Assembly (NCBI GenBank): GCA_022425445.1
Contig: JAKMFM010000041.1
Location: forward strand, 1 to 12,677
Direction: 5' to 3'
Source of the DNA: Planktomarina sp.
GTDB lineage: Bacteria; Pseudomonadota; Alphaproteobacteria; Rhodobacterales; Rhodobacteraceae
DNA: 12,677 nt
A program made the position numbers and the translations under genes. Shown in pieces: positions 6,272-12,677 of this stretch. Position 1 is the stretch's first letter. Each line of letters opens with the position of its first letter. The notes under the pieces are model-generated. The model saw only the letters and a list, made by a program, of their open reading frames with translations, was not told where the DNA came from and did not search any database.

Positions 6272-6862
6272 ATGATTACATTTGCACTTGCGATAGTCCT
6301 AATGCTTGCCACCCCCGGTCCCGGAGTTCTGTCCGCCGCCGGTGTCGGTGCCGGGTTTGGAGCTAAGGCGGGTCTGCGCTACGTGACTGGGCTCTGTATT
6401 GGGCAGGCCTTGGTTTATGCGGCCGTCGCCGCCGGCCTGTCAGCCTTCGTGCTCGACACTCCATGGCTGCGGATCACATTAATGGCAGTGTCATTTTTGT
6501 ATCTGCTGTATTTGGCAAGCCAGATTGCTTTCGCTGATGCGCAAGTGGCTTTCATTAGATCCGAAACCCCGCCCGGGCTCATGGCCGGTTTGCTCTTGCA
6601 GCCCATCAACCCGAAAGCCTATGCGGTGCTGACCGCTTTAATCACCGGATTTCCAATCTATGAGAACGCCTATTGGAGTGAAGTGGCCATAAAGTTTGTC
6701 ATCCTAAATCTGATTTGGGTGCCAATCCATGTGATTTGGGTCCTTTTTGGCGTCACGCTCAAGCGGCTCAACCTCTCGCCTAACGCGCACCGCGCGATAA
6801 ACATATCCATGGCCCTGTCAATGTTAATCGTGGTTGGCCTCGCCGCTTGGACCCTGCTCTAA
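6272..6862 (+). CDS. LysE/RhtB-family amino-acid or metabolite exporter
   Basis: A 196-residue, very hydrophobic inner-membrane protein close to the family's usual length of about 200. Six likely membrane segments can be seen at roughly 2-24, 37-62, 66-88, 103-125, 138-162 and 176-195. The N-terminal TPGPG (14-18) and the central QPINPKAY (110-117) are the signature positions of LysE/RhtB transporters, which expel amino acids or related compounds using the proton gradient. The substrate cannot be predicted. ATG 6272 is preceded by AGGG at 6261-6264 with 7-nt spacing. The gene is divergent from qor. Its last 39 nt overlap the 3' end of recO on the other strand. Confidence 0.85.
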   Translation: MITFALAIVLMLATPGPGVLSAAGVGAGFGAKAGLRYVTGLCIGQALVYAAVAAGLSAFVLDTPWLRITLMAVSFLYLLYLASQIAFADAQVAFIRSETPPGLMAGLLLQPINPKAYAVLTALITGFPIYENAYWSEVAIKFVILNLIWVPIHVIWVLFGVTLKRLNLSPNAHRAINISMALSMLIVVGLAAWTLL

Positions 6863-7591
6863 GCGGGCTGCGCGGAACAATCTCTCGACCAGTCGCTGTC
6901 GCGCTAAGGGCAACCCCCGATCTCCAAGCGATGGCGCCAACCATTTTTCCAAAAAATGCCCAGTGGTGCGTAACCCGGCGGCAATCTCGCCATTATCCGC
7001 AACACTTTGCCCGATCATACAAGGCGCGAGCGGCAACAGCTGAGTCTTCCAGCGCCCCGCGTGATGTGCAGCCACAGCCCGACCCGATTTCGGAGACACA
7101 TAGGCCAAATCCTCGGTGGTTCCAGACACCACACAACAGCTGAGATCCAGACCAAAGCCCAAATCCTCCAACAGCTGCATTTCCCAGTGCAAATAGGCCA
7201 AAGGCCAAGCCTCCGTCACGCAGATCAAATCCAAAAGATTGATCGAGGCGCTATAGAGTGCCCCATGCTGCGCGCGCTCTGGCAGAGCAAAGTTCAAGAG
7301 CCCAACAACAGATGTCAAACCGGCCAAGGCCAAAGGGTCCGTCATCACTTGTGCTGCTCGGCTGCGCATAGGTTCAACCGTGAATGCACCCATGTACTCT
7401 TCAAGCCTGGCTTTCCAGACCACCTCAAATTGACCACCAGGTTGCAAAATAGGGCCTTGCCTGCGCCCAGCGCCACCGCGCACTACACCCGCATGTTTCC
7501 CATGATGTTGAGTGAAAAACTCAACGATGACGGCCGCTTCACCATGCTTACGCACAGCCAATAAAACCCCTTCATCCCGCCATTCTATCAA
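6824..7591 (-). CDS. recO: DNA repair protein RecO
   Basis: A 255-residue protein matching alphaproteobacterial RecO, which with RecR loads RecA onto SSB-coated single-stranded DNA in gap repair. The N-terminal OB-fold covers about 1-78 (IEWRDEGVLLAVRKHGE, HAGVVRGG at 33-40). The helical C-terminal domain includes LEDLGFGLDLSCCVVSG and LAYVSPKSGRAV. The frame has no ATG at its beginning: after a TAA at 7609-7607 the first usable start is TTG 7591, which has AGGG 8 nt upstream and gives the conserved N-terminus IEWRDEG. The ATG at 7583 is out of frame. It follows the DUF1491 gene by 113 nt with a possible promoter of its own, and its 3' end overlaps the convergent LysE gene. Confidence 0.93.
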   Translation of the reverse strand: MIEWRDEGVLLAVRKHGEAAVIVEFFTQHHGKHAGVVRGGAGRRQGPILQPGGQFEVVWKARLEEYMGAFTVEPMRSRAAQVMTDPLALAGLTSVVGLLNFALPERAQHGALYSASINLLDLICVTEAWPLAYLHWEMQLLEDLGFGLDLSCCVVSGTTEDLAYVSPKSGRAVAAHHAGRWKTQLLPLAPCMIGQSVADNGEIAAGLRTTGHFLEKWLAPSLGDRGLPLARQRLVERLFRAARLEQGPSGEANHD

Positions 7592-7654
7592 AACATAGAC
7601 CCTAACTTACCCGCGGCAGACAGCAACGACCTAGTATTGGCCGCGTACTCGTCC

Positions 7655-7683
7655 AGTCTATCCAGAGGGCTGCCGAATGTTAA
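7655..7683 (-). promoter_or_regulatory. Possible recO promoter
   Basis: On the minus strand TTAACA (7683-7678) and TAGACT (7660-7655) are separated by exactly 17 bp, a 5/6 and 4/6 match to the sigma-70 hexamers. Transcription would begin near 7648, leaving a leader of about 57 nt before the TTG start. It lies in the only sizeable gap in the lower half of the cluster, where a separate promoter would make sense. The match is modest and could be chance. Confidence 0.35.
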
Positions 7684-7704
7684 GCGATTTGCCGGGCCCC
7701 TAGG

Positions 7705-8037
7705 CTATTCGCTCAAACCAGGCTCATCGAGCAAATGTCGCCCAAGCCGGTCTTCGACTTCAATCACCCAAAGGTCAGGATCAAAGTCCCGCTGACGGAC
7801 AATCGCCAGGTCCAAGTCGGCCTCATCTCCCGAAATCAGCTCCACCCAATTGCGTGCACCGCTTTGCAAATCGAAAGAGCGCTGAAAAACGATGCCTTGC
7901 CCGTCCAGCAGGTTGAGTTTAACCAAAACCGCTCCCGCCGTTGCATCTCCCCGCCGGACAACAAAGGCCGGAATATCAGCAAGGCGCAGGCGCGTCAGAT
8001 AGGCAGAGACCCAAATATCGCTGGTCAGACGGATCAT
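7705..8037 (-). CDS. DUF1491 family protein
   Basis: A 110-residue soluble protein of a short alphaproteobacterial family of unknown function (DUF1491). Recognisable stretches are the N-terminal IRLTSDIWVSAYLTRL (2-17), VRRGDATAGAVLVKLN (27-42) and a C-terminal RQRDFDPDLWVIEVEDRLG (81-99). No signal peptide or membrane segment is seen. It starts by ATG 8037 overlapping the era stop in an ATGA, so it is translationally coupled to era. It lies between era and recO, an arrangement I associate with Rhodobacterales. The context links it loosely to ribosome assembly or DNA repair, without direct evidence. Confidence 0.85.
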   Translation of the reverse strand: MIRLTSDIWVSAYLTRLRLADIPAFVVRRGDATAGAVLVKLNLLDGQGIVFQRSFDLQSGARNWVELISGDEADLDLAIVRQRDFDPDLWVIEVEDRLGRHLLDEPGLSE

Positions 8038-8942
8038 TCGTTTCCGTCACGAAAATCGAGGCCCATTTCCTCGTAACGTTCTTTGTCTTCCAACCAGTTC
8101 GGGCGCACTTTAACCTGTAAAAACAAATGCACCTTACGGCCCAAAAACTCTTCCAATTCCGTCCGGGCTTGCGTGGATACAGCTTTGATCGTCTCGCCAC
8201 CCTTGCCAAGCACAATGCCTTTATGACCATCACGCATCACATAGATCAGCTGGTCAATTTTACACGAACCATCTTTACGCTCTTCCCAAGCCTCCGTCTC
8301 AACGGTTAGCTGATAGGGCAATTCTTGGTGCAAACGTAGGGTCAATTTTTCCCGTGTGGTCTCTGCCGCCAGCATGCGCAGCGGCAGATCGGCAATTTGA
8401 TCTTCAGGATAAAGCCAAGGGCTTTCCGGCAATTCACCAGCAATCCAAGTCTTCAATGCCGCGCAGCCATGGCCCTTTTCCGCAGAAATCAGGAAAGTCT
8501 CAACAAAACCAAACGCCTCATTCATCGCCTTGGTCAAAGCCAATAACTCTGCAGCCTGCACCTTGTCGATTTTGTTAATCGCTAAGGCAATTGATTTTCC
8601 TTTCGGAAGATCCTTAAGCGCTTCCATAATTGCATCCACGCCCTCTGTGACACCGCGATGCGCTTCGATCAAAAATACTGTCAGGTCAGCATCAGCAGCC
8701 CCGCCCCAGGCTGATTTCACCATCGCACGATCCAAACGACGTTTTGGGCGGAAAATACCCGGGGTGTCCACGAACACAATTTGCGCCTCGCCCTCAAGTG
8801 CGACACCGCGGATGCGGGCACGGGTCGTCTGCACCTTATGGGTGACGATAGAAACCTTTGCTCCCACCATACGGTTGAGCAGGGTTGATTTCCCTGCATT
8901 GGGTTCCCCAATCAGGGCCACAAATCCGGCGCGTGTGCTCAT
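8034..8942 (-). CDS. era: GTPase Era, 16S rRNA-binding
   Basis: A 302-residue Era, full length. The GTPase domain shows G1 GEPNAGKST (12-20), the switch-I region around KVQTTRARIRG (36-46), G3 DTPG (59-62), G4 NKID (123-126) and G5 ISA (152-154). The C-terminal KH domain has GIVLGKGGETIK (242-253), which binds the 3' end of 16S rRNA. Era acts in 30S subunit maturation and is essential in many bacteria. The start ATG 8942 overlaps the rnc stop by an ATGA, and its own stop overlaps the DUF1491 start in the same way. The rnc-era pair is conserved across bacteria and joins rRNA cleavage with subunit assembly. Confidence 0.98.
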   Translation of the reverse strand: MSTRAGFVALIGEPNAGKSTLLNRMVGAKVSIVTHKVQTTRARIRGVALEGEAQIVFVDTPGIFRPKRRLDRAMVKSAWGGAADADLTVFLIEAHRGVTEGVDAIMEALKDLPKGKSIALAINKIDKVQAAELLALTKAMNEAFGFVETFLISAEKGHGCAALKTWIAGELPESPWLYPEDQIADLPLRMLAAETTREKLTLRLHQELPYQLTVETEAWEERKDGSCKIDQLIYVMRDGHKGIVLGKGGETIKAVSTQARTELEEFLGRKVHLFLQVKVRPNWLEDKERYEEMGLDFRDGNE

Positions 8943-9622
8943 GCCCCTAACCTTTCCAACAATAGTTTTGCCGCAGCCTGTTCGGCTTGGCGTTTCGATC
9001 CAGCTTTGGCTTGCGCCGCTTCGCCAGAATGTAATCTCACTTCAATTTCAAATTGCGGCGCATGATCGGGGCCGGAACGGGACAGTTCCACATAATTCGG
9101 CGGCGGGCCTTTGCGGGCCTGCGCCCATTCTTGCAAAGCGGTCTTTGGATCGCGCGCATCGGCCTTGACAGAGGTGATCCGCTTATTCCACAGGCGCAGG
9201 ATCACCGCCTGCGCTTCGGCAAAACCACCATCGCGATACACCGCTGCAATCAAGGCTTCCATCGCATCGCCCAAAAGGGCTTCCTTGCGGCGCCCGCCAC
9301 TAATCATCTCAGAGCGGCCTAATTTCAACAGATTGCCAATACCAATTGAGCGCGCCACATCTGCACAAGTTTCCTTGCGCACCAGAGCGTTAAAGCGTGG
9401 TGCCAATTGACCCTCAGTTGCCTTCGCGTCCAGATCCAACAAGGCCTGCGCCATCACCAGCCCCAGCACCCGGTCGCCCAAAAACTCGAGCCGTTCGTTG
9501 TCCGAGCGGGTTGCAGAGGAGATGCTTGAATGAGTCAGAGCTGTAATCAGGAGCCCCGGATCTTTAAACTCATAACCGATATCGGCTGAAAACTGGCGTA
9601 ACTCGGAAGAAAGCTTGATCAT
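8939..9622 (-). CDS. rnc: Ribonuclease III
   Basis: A 227-residue RNase III of normal length, which cuts double-stranded RNA, including the 30S rRNA precursor. The catalytic domain has NERLEFLGD (42-50), giving the acidic residues Glu43, Glu46 and Asp50, and GDAMEALIAAVY with Asp119 and Glu122; all key residues are present. A double-stranded-RNA-binding domain follows from about 157 to 226 (DPKTALQEWAQ to QAEQAAAKLLLERL). ATG 9622 lies 26 nt after the lepB stop, with AGG at a usable distance. The stop overlaps the era start by 4 nt. Confidence 0.98.
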   Translation of the reverse strand: MIKLSSELRQFSADIGYEFKDPGLLITALTHSSISSATRSDNERLEFLGDRVLGLVMAQALLDLDAKATEGQLAPRFNALVRKETCADVARSIGIGNLLKLGRSEMISGGRRKEALLGDAMEALIAAVYRDGGFAEAQAVILRLWNKRITSVKADARDPKTALQEWAQARKGPPPNYVELSRSGPDHAPQFEIEVRLHSGEAAQAKAGSKRQAEQAAAKLLLERLGA

Positions 9623-9648
9623 GGCGCGACCTGGAACATAGAGAACAT

Positions 9649-10518
9649 TTAATCAATTGCCTTGAAATAACGATCGCTGCGCCAGGTCCAGAAAGCCAAA
9701 ATTGAGGCTCCGGCAGAAGAAAACAAAATACGGTCGGCCCGTCCGACGATGTCTTTTAGAGGCACGAAACCGACGCCGCCAACACTCTGCGGCACGCGGC
9801 TGTCAGAAGAATTGTCGCGATTATCTCCCATAAAAAAGAAATGCCCATCCGGTACGGTGTAAACTTTTGTTGTGTCCAAATTCATGCGCCCACCAAGGCG
9901 CATCGAATCTTGGTCAAACGTGTCCAATGCGCTATGTGTGACGCCATTGGGCAGGGTCTCAATGTATTTTTGCTTGATGCAATCTGCGCCCAGCCCCACG
10001 GCACCATTAGAACAGACAGGCCGGTTGCGCTGCGAGCCTTGTGGCTCAAAGGTTTCAACGAAATCCTCCACTTGTGAGCGTGCGACCGGCGTGCCATTGA
10101 TCTGCAGCACACCGCCTTGCATTTGGATTTTATCACCCGGAAGACCAACCAAACGTTTTATATAATCGGCTCCGGTCACCGGATGACGAAACACCACCAC
10201 ATCGCCGCGCTCAGGCGCGCCACCCAAAATCCGCGTATCACGGTCTTCAATGAATCCACAAAAATCATCCGCATCGATATTCAAGCCAAGGCTGGCGATT
10301 TGAATTTTCGGACAGGACGCATAGGAGTACCCATAAGCCATTTTGTTGACGAATAGGAAATCCCCAATCAAAAGGCTGTCTTTCATTGAGCCGGACGGGA
10401 TCCAAAAGGGTTGAAAAAACAAGGTGCGAAACACCCCAGCAATCAGCAGGGCATAGACCACAGTTTTGACCGTCTCTATCACACTTGCAGCAAAGCTTTT
10501 TTCTTCAATTTCGTCCAT
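9649..10518 (-). CDS. lepB: Signal peptidase I
   Basis: A 289-residue membrane serine protease that removes signal peptides from exported proteins on the periplasmic face. A single membrane helix is seen at about 15-35, followed by the box PSGSMKDSLL with catalytic Ser44. The general-base Lys121 lies in YIKRLVGLPGD (119-129), and GDNRDNSSDSR (231-241) is the conserved box E. Between them is a family-variable insert with several cysteines (Cys69, Cys87, Cys169, Cys180) that could form disulfides in the periplasm. ATG 10518 has GAGG 5 nt upstream. Gaps are 51 nt from acpS and 26 nt to rnc, within the same presumed operon. The lepB-rnc-era order is classical. Confidence 0.97.
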   Translation of the reverse strand: MDEIEEKSFAASVIETVKTVVYALLIAGVFRTLFFQPFWIPSGSMKDSLLIGDFLFVNKMAYGYSYASCPKIQIASLGLNIDADDFCGFIEDRDTRILGGAPERGDVVVFRHPVTGADYIKRLVGLPGDKIQMQGGVLQINGTPVARSQVEDFVETFEPQGSQRNRPVCSNGAVGLGADCIKQKYIETLPNGVTHSALDTFDQDSMRLGGRMNLDTTKVYTVPDGHFFFMGDNRDNSSDSRVPQSVGGVGFVPLKDIVGRADRILFSSAGASILAFWTWRSDRYFKAID

Positions 10519-10569
10519 AACATCCTCGGGATTTGATTTAGGGCTATGTGCGGCGCTTACCGTCGAGAG

Positions 10570-10983
10570 TCAAGTTGCCCCGCCCTCAGTTGGGCGCGCT
10601 TCAATCACCACAAAAGCCTGTGCCCATGGGTGATCATCGGTCAAAGTGCAATGGATCACCGCCGTATGACCGGCGGGCGTCATCTGCGCCAAACGCTCGG
10701 CCGCCCAGCCGGTGACGGCCATCACGGGTTGGCCACTCCGCATGTTGGTGACAGCCATGTCTTTCCAACTGATACCCATCGCCAAACCCGTTCCAAGCGC
10801 CTTTGAGCAAGCCTCTTTCGCCGCCCAACGTTTGGCATAAGTGCCCGCCACATCTTTGCGCGCCTCCGCCTTGCGTTGCTCAACCTGTGTAAAGACCCGG
10901 TTTTTAAACCGATCGCCAAAGCGATCCAATGTGCCTTGGATCCGCTCAATATTCGTCAAATCTGTTCCGATACCTAAAATCAT
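10570..10983 (-). CDS. acpS: Holo-[acyl-carrier-protein] synthase
   Basis: A 137-residue AcpS, which transfers 4'-phosphopantetheine from coenzyme A to the serine of apo-acyl carrier protein, needed for fatty-acid synthesis. The magnesium-binding Asp8 lies in GIGTDLTNIERI (4-15) and Glu57 in WAAKEACSKALGTG (53-66), with Lys61 conserved. ATG 10983 overlaps the pdxJ stop by an ATGA, indicating translational coupling; the pdxJ-acpS pair is widespread in proteobacteria. The end lies 51 nt before lepB. Confidence 0.97.
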   Translation of the reverse strand: MILGIGTDLTNIERIQGTLDRFGDRFKNRVFTQVEQRKAEARKDVAGTYAKRWAAKEACSKALGTGLAMGISWKDMAVTNMRSGQPVMAVTGWAAERLAQMTPAGHTAVIHCTLTDDHPWAQAFVVIEARPTEGGAT

Positions 10984-11723
10984 CTACGCGCGTTTTGCAT
11001 CAAACGACGCATTTCGGCAATGGCTGGTCCCAGACCCAAAAAGACAGATTCCCCAATCAAAAAATGCCCAATGTTCAGCTCAGCCACTTCTGGCAGGGCG
11101 GCGATAGGGGAAACAGTTTCATAGCTCAAACCATGACCGGCGTGCACCTCTAGGCCCAACTCAGCTGCAAATCGCGCAGATCGCGCAATCCGCAGCAATT
11201 CCTCTTCAGCAGCCGGGTGATTGCCCGCGGCATGAAAGTCACAATAAGCACCAGTATGTAGCTCAACCACCGCCGCCCCGGCCTGCGCACTGGCTTGCAG
11301 TTGGCGCTCATCTGCGGCTACGAAGAGCGATACACGGCACCCCGCGTCAGCCAAAGGCGCAATAAAATCACTCAGACGGTCCAGATCTGCCGCCACATCC
11401 AACCCGCCCTCGGTGGTCCGCTCCTCACGCTTTTCCGGTACGAGACAAACCGCATGCGGCTTGTGGTGCAGGGCGATGGCCTGCATTTCTTCCGTTGCGG
11501 CCATTTCAAAATTTAAAGGAGTGCTCAACGCGCCCATCAAAACGTCAATGTCTGCATCGCGAATATGTCGCCGATCCTCACGCAGATGCGCGGTGATACC
11601 GTCAGCCCCCCCCGCCTCAGCCAGCAAGGCCGCGCGCAGAGGATCAGGATAGGTGCCGCCTCTGGCGTTGCGCAAAGTGGCTACGTGATCAATATTGACG
11701 CCGAGGCGTTGCTCTATGGGCAT
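10980..11723 (-). CDS. pdxJ: Pyridoxine 5'-phosphate synthase
   Basis: A 247-residue TIM-barrel enzyme that condenses 1-deoxy-D-xylulose 5-phosphate with 3-amino-2-oxopropyl phosphate to pyridoxine 5'-phosphate, the last step of DXP-dependent vitamin B6 synthesis. Motifs in order: VNIDHVATLRNARGG (9-23), GITAHLREDRRHI (42-54), NFEMA (71-75), EKREERTTEGG (97-107), VELHTGAY (153-160), LEVHAGHGL (191-199) and ELNIGHFLIG (215-224). His46, Glu73 and His194 match the catalytic residues His45, Glu72 and His193 of the E. coli enzyme, shifted by one. ATG 11723 follows the DUF2062 gene by 23 nt with a weak GGAAAG site. Confidence 0.98.
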   Translation of the reverse strand: MPIEQRLGVNIDHVATLRNARGGTYPDPLRAALLAEAGGADGITAHLREDRRHIRDADIDVLMGALSTPLNFEMAATEEMQAIALHHKPHAVCLVPEKREERTTEGGLDVAADLDRLSDFIAPLADAGCRVSLFVAADERQLQASAQAGAAVVELHTGAYCDFHAAGNHPAAEEELLRIARSARFAAELGLEVHAGHGLSYETVSPIAALPEVAELNIGHFLIGESVFLGLGPAIAEMRRLMQNARR

Positions 11724-11746
11724 AAGTCTATCTTTCCGTTTTCACC

Positions 11747-12415
11747 TTAGGCGCCAGAGTCATCTTCGCGCTTGAGGAGGGTTTTGCGGCGAATCTCTGA
11801 AAATTTGGCCGCTAATTGACCTTTTCTGCGGTTTTTATATACGCGAATAGCTGGGACAGTAATAGCGTAAATCACCAGCCCTGAGATCATCCCTGGCACC
11901 AAGCCGCCGATCATCCAAGGGAAAAATACCGTGTGCCAAAATTCGACTAAATACGTCCAATCTCCGGGGCTTTGCGAGAAAAATGCAGCGATATTCGCGC
12001 CCAACTCGGACACAGCGCGGGCGAACATTTCCCCCAAACCCAAATGCAAATCACTCTCTAGCCGCTTACCCAAAAACGCATGACCAAAGCCAAGCGCTGT
12101 TGCTCCAATGGGGATGTAAGTCAGCGGGTTGCCAAAAAATGTTCCCAATAGCGATGCGAGAACATTGGCCCGCAAGACAAGCGCGAGCACCCAAGCGACG
12201 AAAAAATGTAAGCCGAAAAATGGCGTAAAAGAGGTGAATACGCCAATTGCGACACCGCGCGCGATTTCCTCCGGCGTGCCAGGCAGGCGGCGCAAACGAT
12301 GTTTGATGTAGGAATAGGCCCGGGCCCAGCCACCCTTTGGGTAAATCCATTCCCAAAGCGCTCTGGGCAGGCCACGCTTCTCGCGACGTTTAAATACCAA
12401 TTTCGCCCCACTCAC
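11747..12415 (-). CDS. DUF2062 family membrane protein
   Basis: A 222-residue inner-membrane protein of a family without known function. After a basic N-terminus (KLVFKRREKRG) comes the DUF2062 core: PGTPEEIARGVAIGVFTSFT (45-64), GLHFFVAWVLALVLRANVLA (68-87) and the hallmark FGNPLT (94-99). Likely membrane segments are near 52-82, 85-115 and 163-190, and a charged tail follows from 191. The GTG at 12415 overlaps the end of the upstream rsh gene by 26 nt and has no clear Shine-Dalgarno. TTG 12400 (Leu6) has GGGG 5 nt upstream and would give an N-terminus beginning VFKRR, as I recall for relatives, so the true start may be there. It lies between rsh and pdxJ, in the same presumed operon. Confidence 0.85.
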   Translation of the reverse strand: MSGAKLVFKRREKRGLPRALWEWIYPKGGWARAYSYIKHRLRRLPGTPEEIARGVAIGVFTSFTPFFGLHFFVAWVLALVLRANVLASLLGTFFGNPLTYIPIGATALGFGHAFLGKRLESDLHLGLGEMFARAVSELGANIAAFFSQSPGDWTYLVEFWHTVFFPWMIGGLVPGMISGLVIYAITVPAIRVYKNRRKGQLAAKFSEIRRKTLLKREDDSGA

Positions 12416-12677
12416 CGCTCATAGAGTCGATATCCCGCCCAAGTTCCGGATCCCGGTAACGGCCAACTTCTGCCACATCACTTTCGGCCTCCAGCGCCGT
12501 GAGCACCATGTGCAATTGTGACACATCTCGCAGCTCCAATTCGACGAGCAGTTTGAAATAATCCGGCTTGCGATCCAAAAAGTGAATGTCAGAAATATTG
12601 GCATTCTGATCGCCAATCAATGTACAAATCCGCCCCATGACGCCTGCACCGTTTAAAATCGTCGTGATGAGCTGCGC
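12390..12677 (-). CDS. rsh: RelA/SpoT-type (p)ppGpp synthetase/hydrolase, C-terminal ACT domain (5' end outside window)
   Basis: The frame is open to the window edge and gives the last 95 residues. They form an ACT domain: ITTILNGAGVMGRICTLIGD, NISDIHFLDRKPDYFKLLVE, then LHMVLTALEAESDVAEVGRYRD, followed by a short tail ending EWGEIGI. This is the regulatory C-terminus of RelA/SpoT homologues; alphaproteobacteria usually have one bifunctional Rsh that makes and hydrolyses (p)ppGpp in starvation. The catalytic domains are outside the window. Its stop (12392-12390) lies inside the DUF2062 reading frame, so the two are translationally linked. Confidence 0.93.
   Translation of the reverse strand, partial: AQLITTILNGAGVMGRICTLIGDQNANISDIHFLDRKPDYFKLLVELELRDVSQLHMVLTALEAESDVAEVGRYRDPELGRDIDSMSGEWGEIGI

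Noticed and set aside
7007..7564. Plus-strand frame of 185 codons opposite recO
   Set aside because: It is antisense to recO, whose family motifs fix the coding strand.
8530..9168. Plus-strand frame of 212 codons opposite era and rnc
   Set aside because: Both genes on the minus strand have complete catalytic motifs, so the plus-strand frame is a codon-usage shadow.

Overview
The window looks like a chromosomal segment of an alphaproteobacterium of the Rhodobacterales (Roseobacter group). This is inferred from the gene order rsh - DUF2062 - pdxJ - acpS - lepB - rnc - era - DUF1491 - recO and from the protein sequences; I could not run a search. No RNA genes, insertion sequences, CRISPR arrays or phage genes are visible.

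Left part (1-5119, plus strand) is fatty-acyl-CoA / dicarboxyl-CoA beta-oxidation. It opens with the C-terminal end of a FadJ/PimF-type enoyl-CoA hydratase / 3-hydroxyacyl-CoA dehydrogenase. Two adjacent, unequal acyl-CoA dehydrogenase genes follow (575-1771 and 1775-2869) that resemble the large and small subunits of pimeloyl-CoA dehydrogenase (PimC/PimD). These three are tightly packed and probably one operon. After a 208-bp AT-rich gap with a perfect TATAAT box and an inverted repeat comes a broken IclR-family regulator (3078-3946). Its reading frame is closed by a run of seven CCGTTGA-type heptamers (3684-3732). Two heptamers instead of seven would restore a 277-residue IclR protein. Its stop codon abuts the strong Shine-Dalgarno of a third acyl-CoA dehydrogenase (3959-5119).

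Middle part (5120-6862): a hairpin terminator separates the converging acyl-CoA dehydrogenase and a zinc-free quinone oxidoreductase (qor, minus strand). The latter is divergent from a LysE-family exporter, and a 7-bp-arm palindrome lies in the shared promoter region.

Right part (6824-12677, minus strand) is a dense housekeeping cluster. In order of transcription it holds the C-terminal ACT domain of a RelA/SpoT-type (p)ppGpp enzyme, a DUF2062 membrane protein, pdxJ (vitamin B6), acpS (acyl carrier protein activation), lepB (signal peptidase I), rnc (RNase III), era (GTPase for 30S assembly), a DUF1491 protein and recO (recombination repair). Three of the junctions are 4-nt ATGA stop/start overlaps. 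recO is set apart by 113 nt, appears to use a TTG start, and overlaps the end of the LysE gene tail-to-tail by 39 nt.

The most notable feature is the heptamer expansion that inactivates the IclR-like regulator just upstream of a catabolic gene. A second point of interest is that the three acyl-CoA dehydrogenases lack the canonical C-terminal catalytic glutamate; two carry a glutamate on the alternative, isovaleryl-CoA-dehydrogenase-type helix position, and one carries none.
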